From positions 3,030,001 to 3,094,000 of the forward strand of contig JAIGNY010001587.1 in assembly GCA_020152595.1 (NCBI GenBank): 64,000 bases of DNA, read 5' to 3'. The stretch is from Chiridota heheva (taxonomy: Eukaryota; Echinodermata; Holothuroidea; Apodida; Chiridotidae). A program made the translations under genes and the position numbers. This document shows positions 1-64,000 of the stretch, piece after piece (the stretch's first letter is position 1; every line of letters starts with the position of its first letter). The notes beneath the pieces are model-generated. The model saw only the letters and a list, made by a program, of their open reading frames with translations, ran no database searches and had not been told where the DNA came from.

Positions 1-1942
1 AAATTGTTTGGAAATTACAATAGCAAAAAACAGTAATAGTTGTTTACTTCTTCAAAAAAAACAACAATTAGATGAAAAGTCAGTGCCTTCCAAATAAGTA
101 ACAAAAAAATAGCCTTATATTAGCGATACAAAACAGCTATATGTAAGGCAGTTAGTCGTAAGGAAGCACGCAAGCAATCATACACAGCTATAATCATGCG
201 TCTATCATAAAGGTAAGGCAGAGGTTCACACGGCCGAAAGTTTTATTCACACTGCCATCATTTAATTTGTACGTGTGTGATCGTTGGATAGAGCATTATT
301 GATAAATGGGAAATGTGTAGCCACTTATTGAGAGTCAATGGGAAACTCACAATACTTTTGCAGTAACTTGTCTCAAGCAGTCAAATTTTAAAATTCAATA
401 CTAAAATAAAATATATAACATATTAACCGTTTGGGAAGAACTGACAACATAACCCACGAGTAATCTAAGGGGCTGGAGAGGGGTATTGGGAGGCTTTGCC
501 AAAAATGCTGTATAGGCCTATGCCCTTTCCAAAAAATTAGAAGCCTGCCATAATGAATTAAAAAAAAATATAAAATATAAAACAGTAAACATAATTTTCA
601 TTAATTTGGGGCTAAAACTCCTTAAGTTTGCCAAAAAACTATTAAATTTTGGACAAAAGAAAATCAAGCCATGACTTTGAAGTAGGCTATGTCGGAAAAC
701 TAAATATTGCATAAACTTTCCTTTATAAAATAAGACAAGCTAAAATTTACCGTGGGGCAATCAATTTCCCGAAAAATCTTGGTAGTGGTGAAGGAGGGGG
801 GGACCATTTAAACATTTTTACAAGAGAAATACTCTACGAACCCTAAACATGTCCCATCGATGGTAATGTTATTGTTCACATTTCCGCCCCCGGGTCACTT
901 AAAATGATGTTGTTATGTATGCCCACATATGTAAAGCCCACATATGTAATCAACAATTCAATTCACGGTTTCGGTCTGAAATCAGCAATAGTGTGATAGA
1001 AATTTCGCCATTTGAAATATATTACATAAAGGTAACTCCCTAGTTGCTTTATTTTAAATTATATGCAAGATAACTGCGTTAGTTTTGAACCGTAATTGGT
1101 AGAAAGTTTATTGCGCTTTCAGAACTCGCATCACATGTCACGTCACGTGACTTACGACGGTCAAAAATTAAGTTTTATTAGTGTAATCTGCGTTGCCAAT
1201 CTGGATCATTTTGGTTGTGGGGCATCAATCAAGATATTAGAAGATGATGTGGTTATGACTTGAATAAATGGTGATTTAAAAAAGAAAGATTATTAATAAC
1301 CCAAGCTTTCATTTCTAACACATAGTTCCAAGTTATTGCCCATCGTGAATAGATCACTGTGTCAACGCCCGTGAATAGTATTTGTATTCTCCCATTTAAA
1401 TGTGTACATTTGTGCGTTATGAATACATGGATATGCAGATAGTCATTTTATACGAGGTGGACAAGCAGTACTGGTGGACAGAGAAAATACGTTGCACAAC
1501 TTTTCGATAAAAATGCTATTTCGTCATGTTTTTAGGATGTTAAGTTAATTCAGATAAGTTCATAGTATTTTCTAACAATATTTTGAACAGTATGTACATT
1601 TTTAAACATTTTCATGAATTTACATCATTTTGAGAAATGTAAAATGAAGTGTTCTGTTCAATTTGACCATTTTAATTTGCCATTGGATTGCATAGGGTAT
1701 GCTCCCTGGCTAGATGTTGACTGAATGACTGAAGAGTAATAATGGCATTCATGATGTATGTAGGCCTAGTGATATTTGATGGTTTTGGCTTTGTGGGTAA
1801 CCGTGACATGCATTCAGGGGTGGAGTAAGCATTTATGGACCTAATAGGCTGAGCTGAGTCTGTATGGCTGGGCCCTTTTTGACTCGCTTGCGAAGCAGGA
1901 TGAAGAGACATAGGGATCATCCTGTCGTCGTCGGCGTCCACA
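1..1942. other. AT-rich sequence without a recognised gene
   Basis: I see no domain, exon or RNA gene here. A CACGTG E-box core lies at about 1144-1149 inside a small palindromic stretch; its use is unknown. Confidence 0.5.
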
Positions 1943-2508
1943 AATGTTTAACATGAGCTCATAACTTAAGTTATGAAAGGTGCACTTTTTTGTAACTTGG
2001 CACAGGGGTAGAAAAATTGGGTACTGTTCAGATGAGCATGATTGGAAGGGGGGGGGGATGGGGGTGGGGGAGGTGTTATACATGCTAATTTGCTTATTTG
2101 CATAACAATGAAAATAATTGTACCTCTGATATCTCTTAAATTAAAGTGGATGTGGGGATTTTTTTGCACAAAAGATCATATATGTGAAGAGAATTGTCTA
2201 CACTTATTAGTGAGGTGTAGTGTGCATATTAATTAGGTTATTTGTATAACAATAGACTTCTGTACAAAATGTTTAATCTGAGATCACAACTGAAGTTATG
2301 GATGGTGCACATTCATGTAATTTAGCACAGGGGTAGAGGACATTGGTACTGTTCAATTGAGCATGATTGGGGTTTTTTTATGTGCGTACTAATTAGCTAA
2401 TTAGCATAACAATGAAAATATTTGTATCTATGATATATCTGAAATTAAAGTGGGTGTGGGAAATTTGTTTACACAAATGATCATATATATGAAGAGCATT
2501 GTCTACAT
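1943..2508. repeat. Two-copy tandem duplication, about 325-bp unit
   Basis: 1943-2267 and 2268-2508 align through shared blocks such as gcacaggggtaga, gagcatgattgg, gcataacaatgaaaat and gatcatatat. Copy 1 contains a G-rich insertion at about 2047-2072. The copies have diverged, so the duplication is old. Confidence 0.8.
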
Positions 2509-2879
2509 CATATGGGAATGTTTTACCTCAAAACGCGCATAAAAAAAACATTTGCAGAACTAGCTATGTGTTACGGAAAACTATCAATAAACTTAGGAGG
2601 ATTTGGATTGTACCATTATTATGCGGGTTGGTTTAAGAATAAAGTCGTTGAAACAATAGTTGCATACTTTTAGTTGCCTACAGTGGAGGCCAAGTTTGTT
2701 AAGTTTTTCTTTGATTGCAATTTTTTTATGGATTTATCAACACACTTAAAAGGCCGTTCATGTGTGTATATTTATCATACAAAAGTTTTATGTGGTTTCA
2801 CAGGTTTGAGAGTGTTTACACGTAGCGTAGTCATAGCCAGAATGTCACTCTTGATAATACTAGTGTCTGTCGGAGGCTG

Positions 2880-2985
2880 AGATGGCATATGGGAGAGGGG
2901 CAGGACAGCATGAGGGAGAGGGTGAGATGGCATGTAGGAGAGGGTGGGATGGCTTGCCATGTTTGACGGCATAGCATGCCGCATG
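2880..2985. repeat. Degenerate G-rich gatggcatgt repeat
   Basis: Several loose copies of a unit of about 22-30 bp containing gatggcatgt/agga and gagggtggg. The same motif family recurs at 15890-16700, near 47463 and at 63340-63790. Confidence 0.6.
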
Positions 2986-4777
2986 TGGAATGTAGGCCAA
3001 GTGGAATGGAACTTTAGACAACATTTTATTTAACAACTAGCCAGTTCCAATGAAATATCTTTGAAGCAAAACAAATTAAATGAAATTTAATGTACACACA
3101 ACTTTATTTTAAAAGTTTGTTAGACAGGCATTACTGATGAGAAACCTTTTTAAACTCATTTTCTTATATAAACTGTACTTGTGCTGGATAGAAAACAACT
3201 TTTAAGTTTATTCAAGGATATAATATACAGATATTAATTCATACAAAAAGTTTAACAAATAGCATAGTTCTTAACTTTTGGTGTCATAATCTTCAACCTA
3301 ACGTTGTCGTTATTACTCACTCTTGCACTTCTTCCTTTATGATTGTTGTGGAAAATATTTCAGCCAAATAATACTTTAATTTCTGATGAATACAATCATA
3401 TAATAAGAAATATATCTCAGTGTAACGAATTATACAAGAAACCTGTTAAAATGGGAAGAAACTCTGCCATTAAAAAACACTTATCCGCCTCTTCACAGCA
3501 TGTTTACAGTGCACCAACAACAGGAAACCCTCTGCACACAATAATACAGTCCATGCAGCTCGGGCGTTCTAAGATTACGTCAGAATTAAAATTAAGGGTT
3601 ACATAAGCGGACACAAAATGTTTTTTCTCATCGATTTCTATTTGTTGGAAAGTACAGGCCGTTTTTTTGCACCAATCACATTGGATTTTATGTACTTTTT
3701 ATTTTTACATTTTTTCAAAGAAGATTTTTTAGAAAATGCTTTGTAGTTTTTCAACAGTAATTTTGGTGGGCCCCCAAAACCACAGACCTTAGGCTTAAAC
3801 CTTCGCAACCTACAGTATGCTATCAGCTTCTGCATGCCTTTATTGCATAGACAAGTGGCACCGCCAGAACAATTTTTTTTGGATTGGGGCATAAATGAAA
3901 TTGTTTGTATAAGTGTGAACTGCTTTGGTGAAACTCTGCATGCGAAACGTGCGCTATAATGGCTTGGGCTCCACTGGTGGAGTCCATGGGTGAAGCCCTG
4001 GTGGGGCCGGTGGCGGAGCAGCCAGAAGCCTTACATTTTTCATGGTTTTGGTGGCAGTAAATGGCTTAAAAATCATGTCAATTACACACTAAAACAATTT
4101 TGATTTTTTTTTCAGGATTGGGAGTGTGGGGGGATTGGGGAGTTTACCCCCACCCCATGCCAGCGCCACTGCATAGCACTAATAGTTAAAAAAAAAAAAA
4201 TTGAAATGGCAACCATAGTTGTCAGCCATGTTATACATTACAAGTTAAGCATATATTGAAGATTCCTCACATACATGTAAATAGTTAACTATAGTAATAA
4301 AAGAGCTATATGAGCCATCACTTGTTTTAGAGAGCCTTGTTTTAGCTGAAAAGCTATGATGACTTTTATCATAAAGATTTGTACTTATATTTCAAGCCTA
4401 CAAATGATCCTCAAGTGTTTTCATTTGACACCCCTTATAAAGAGAGAACAAAAGATGTAGGAGGCCTACAAGATTCTTTTGTTCAAATAATTTGTTCATG
4501 GCTCCATCCACTGAAACAGCTATTCAGAAGTAACCACTGGACAATTGATTGTCAAGAGAAATTACAAGTGAATCTGTTCTCTTAAGATGACCCCTTCTTT
4601 GGCTTTTGTGTCATTTACATAGGTGTACTCTTGTGCCTTTTTGTGTATATATTGATTAATTGATTGATAGGTTGTTATACTCAAAAGAATGCAAGAGACA
4701 GTTGTAATTACTTGTGTTCAAACTTTGTGTGTAGAAATGGGTAATATGTCCTTATGTCATATATGATTTAAAAGTCA
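2986..4777. other. No recognised gene
   Basis: Unannotated sequence. An open frame of 87 codons at 3343-3606 has no domain I recognise and no clear splice context, so I do not call it. Confidence 0.4.
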
Positions 4778-4967
4778 TAGTATGTTATTACTAATGTTGG
4801 ACAGCAGCTAGTATGTTATTACTAATGTTGGACAGCTAGTATGTTATTACTAATGTTGGACAGCTAGTATGTTATTACTAATGTTGGACAGCTAGTATGT
4901 ATTACTAATGTTGGACAGCTAGTATGTTATTACTAATGTTGGACAGCTAGTATGTTATTACTAATGT
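4778..4967. repeat. 28-bp minisatellite, about 7 copies
   Basis: Near-identical units built on tatgttattactaatgttg followed by gacagc. One unit lacks a T and one junction has an extra agc. The low divergence suggests recent expansion. Confidence 0.92.
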
Positions 4968-6081
4968 AGTATAGTGAGTGACCCATTTTCAACCACCCTT
5001 GAATTTCAAGCACTTTGTCATTCAATCAATTTTTGTCATTCAATCAATTTGACCCACCTTAAGGCAAGATTGTAACGATTACCAATTGTTATTTAAACTT
5101 CATTTTCTCTAATTAGATGCTTCATACTTTAATTGTGCAATTCAGAATGACTAATAATAGTATTTATTACTGATGACATCAAATTGTAATTCAGTATCTA
5201 ATGTGCATGGCAGAAACAATGATTAAAATTGATTACTTAAAGCAAGCACAGGGGTATATTGAAAGAAGACAATGAACAATATCTTGATATCAACCTTATG
5301 GGGACTGAATACAATTTTGGAATCTTCATGTTGGGGACAGGACACTTTTAGAGAAAAAATTAAATTTGAAAACAATATTTTAAAACTAAAATCATAGGAA
5401 GTTGGAAGTACTTTATGAAAAATTGTTGAACAAACAGCTTTTTCAATGATATGTTCAAGAATCCAAACAGCTTTTTTATGCAATTTGATACATGAAATAA
5501 TTAAACTTTTGTAAAAATTAGTTCTTTATATCAATGATACAGAAATATCCATAGTAAAGGATAATTTAATTATTTATGATAACAATTTGAATCAAAATTA
5601 CATACAGTAGTATATGTACAGTACAGTATTTTACCTGTTCCTCCTGGCTTTACACTTGTTCCTGTCCAGGTTATGTATAGGCCTAAGTCTAACTATTTAT
5701 CTATCGTTACCTATTGTACTAAGCCTAACATTATCGTTAGTTTCACTTACTGAATCAGTATCACTTTCTGATTTAGTATCACTTTCTGCTAATTCCGATC
5801 AGAATATCACAATCCCCAAAGGGTTAACCAGCAATCATACATTCAGACTATTTTGGGTGAATTTAATAATGATGTTATTTCAGTTTTGGGTTTTTGTATT
5901 TCATTACTTATGAATTTAATTATAATTATAATTATTTCATTATTATATTAATTAATCATTATTGAAATTGTTTTACAAATATTAAAAAGCTCTAGGAAAA
6001 CTTAAATAAATAGAAAAAAATTACATTATTTGAAGATAGTTGAACAACAAGATTTAATTTCCATATTTCTTTTTTTGGCAG
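4968..6081. other. Sequence upstream of EGF1, no exon found
   Basis: AT-rich with an atttaattataattat run near 5911-5960. It ends in the pyrimidine-rich acceptor of the first EGF exon. No signal-peptide exon could be recognised. Confidence 0.45.
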
Positions 6082-62238
<56,157 letters not shown>

Positions 62239-63200
62239 GTAGTTAGTTGGCTTTCATCCATTGCAGTAGTGTTTATGCTGAAGATTGTTAACTTGGTCAA
62301 TCTTTACAGGTTTCGTCAACCTTCACATTTTACTCTACGTCCCTTGCTTGATTTATAAATGTTGAAAGTATGTTTAACTTCATCACTTTCCTGTTTATAG
62401 CTGTGAATGTTAAAAAGAATTGCAATACTTTTCATCGGTTTCCTGTTTATAACTATAAATGAAAATATGAAGGAGTGTGAGATGTGATTGGGACTGTCTG
62501 TGTAAGTCATTCCATTTGTGCTTGAATGTTTGCTAGTAATTTGAAAGTAGTTTGTAAAATAAGAAGTTTGTTACATGGAGTATGTTGAGCATCCCTATTG
62601 ATGATAAATATTTACCTTCTTTCCAGGACGTTCCTTTGTTTGTTCTTTCCCAAAAGAAATTGACAAAACTTATGACCATTTTTGTAAATATCTTAATCAA
62701 AATTAGCTACCACCTTCAGGACATAGTGGCAGAGGAGACAAAAACAAACCAAAACCTTCAAGGGCTGTAAACTGTAAGAAAATCTGATTCGCCCGAAGTT
62801 TTTGTTTCGCATGCGTAGCAGTATGCGAATCTATGTAATGGCAATTACGTCCGTCCGGCCGTCCACAGATTTGTCCTGAGATTTCCTCAGAAATGTTAAA
62901 GTTTTTTGAGAATTCCTCAGAAAATGTTAAAGTTTTTCAGACTTCCTCAGAAAAAGTTAAAGTTTCTTCCCATATTCTTATGGAAAGTTAGAATTTCCTT
63001 ATAAAATGTTAAAAGTTTTTCAGAGATACTTAAGATAGGATTGAAGACTAGTTATCTAAAAAGTCTACAACACATTTGATATTTTCTTAAAAGATAACTG
63101 TAAAATGATATAATTTTCCAATATTCTTCAGAGATCTTCAAGTCTCTCTTGTAGTACTTGAGATTTAAATCCTTAAAATTCTTCAAAATATTTGGGCACC
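62239..63200. other. Sequence after the last recognised exon
   Basis: 62870-63020 has about five diverged units with ctcagaaaatgttaaagttt. No further exon found before the window end; the gene probably continues beyond. Confidence 0.45.
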
Positions 63201-63840
63201 AACAGTTGTATCAGGCATGATTTTTTAAACTCCACCTTTATTATTGTGCTCATTTGCATAAAGTTGCTAAAGTATTATGACCTGACCAGACTTTTTTATT
63301 TAATATGTTTAGTCAGGGAGTGTGACAGGATGTGATTGCATATTAACATAGGGAGGGATGCCATGTGGGACATGGATGGGGGCCATGAAGGACATATGAT
63401 TTAATATTTACCATGTTGGATACACCAAGGGCTATATCAGGCATAATTATTTGACTCCACCTTTTTTTCTTATTTAACAACTCATTTGCATATAAGTTAT
63501 TATATGAATTGACACTTTAATACATAGTGTGCTCAATCAGGGACTGTGATAGCTAGGTTGAGACTTCTTATGGAGCCTATGGGACGTCATGTGAGACATA
63601 GGGTGGGATGCCATGTGGGACATGGGGTGGGATGCCATGTGGGACATGGGGTGGGATGCCATGTGGAACAGGGTGGAATGCCATGTAGGATATATGGTGG
63701 AATGCCATGCAGGACATAGGGTGGATTGCCATGGGATGGAATGTCATGTGGGACATGGGATGATATGGGATATCATGTGGGACATGGCGTCCCACTCCAT
63801 TTCAACAAGTCATTTGCATATAAGTTATTATATAAACTGA
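63201..63840. repeat. Repeated block with G-rich ggcatgtgggacatgg minisatellite
   Basis: tatcaggcatgattttttaa, ctccacctttattatt and catttgcataaagtt near 63210 recur near 63432 and in part near 63805. Between them lie degenerate units of ggtgggatgccatgtgggac (63340-63790), the same motif family as 15890-16710. Confidence 0.8.
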
Positions 63841-63847
63841 CACTTTC

Positions 63848-64000
63848 ATACAATGGAACATTAGGAGCCTAAAGGCCAATTCTGAAGAAATTGACCTTCT
63901 GGCCTCCACCTTCAACCCGGTCGTCTTCTGCCTACAAGAAACTTTCTTGAAAACCACCGACCATTACTCCCTTAACAACTTTGCTTGCTATCACAAACAT
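63848..64000 (+). mobile_element. LINE endonuclease N-terminus, cut by window end
   Basis: 51 codons read IQWNIRSLKANSEEIDLLAS and later VVFCLQETFL. This is the start of an AP-type (exonuclease-endonuclease-phosphatase) domain of a LINE ORF2: the N of WNIR and the E of QET are the conserved catalytic positions. The frame is intact to the last base, so the element may be better preserved than the others. The style matches I/Jockey-type elements, possibly the family of the RNase H fragment at 6601-8080. Confidence 0.85.

Overview
The window is animal (metazoan) nuclear DNA. It is AT-rich, has long introns and carries several classes of LINE, TIR transposons, SINE-like pieces and very large tandem arrays. 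There is no dense coding, no operon and no prokaryotic signal. The domain types (EGF and Ly6/uPAR three-finger domains with phase-1 introns) and the mix of I-like, CR1/L2-like and RTE-like LINEs with a THAP-bearing relic suggest a marine invertebrate. A deuterostome is plausible, but the sequence does not fix the species.

One real gene can be supported. It lies on the + strand, spans the window from 6082 to 62238, and is open at both ends. I recognise eleven internal exons, all flanked by phase-1 introns with AG acceptors and GT donors. Together they give 1734 nt (578 codons) with no stop. The order is four EGF-like domains (exons at 6082, 18083, 39246, 40780), a Ser/Thr/Pro-rich linker (46758), a Ly6/uPAR-type domain split over two exons (52162 and 55342), a short linker (57755), a second two-exon Ly6/uPAR domain (58020 and 61305), and a second mucin-like linker (61966). 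The product should be an extracellular, probably glycosylated mosaic protein. I know of no named family with this EGF-to-Ly6 order. A decayed copy of the first Ly6 half-exon sits 188 bp upstream of the functional one.

Layout: 1-6081 is 5' sequence with a few small repeats. 6.1-18 kb (intron 1) holds an RNase-H-type LINE fragment, a 1.5 kb TIR transposon inside one copy of a duplicated segment, an AT minisatellite, a MITE, a minus-strand CR1/L2-like LINE and a fold-back element. 18.2-39.2 kb (intron 2) holds an RTE-like LINE flanked by about 119-bp direct repeats, a P-like relic with THAP remains, and 12-bp, 14-bp and 42-bp arrays plus (TA)n. 40.9-52 kb holds tandem and inverted duplications and a 65-bp satellite of about 3.6 kb. 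52.2-62.2 kb is the exon-rich Ly6 part with nested MITEs and an intronic repeat present three times. The window ends inside the endonuclease start of another LINE.

The long open frames in the arrays at 22.5-25 kb, 29.7-34.4 kb and 37.7-38.2 kb come from repeat units whose composition or length keeps frames open. They are not genes.
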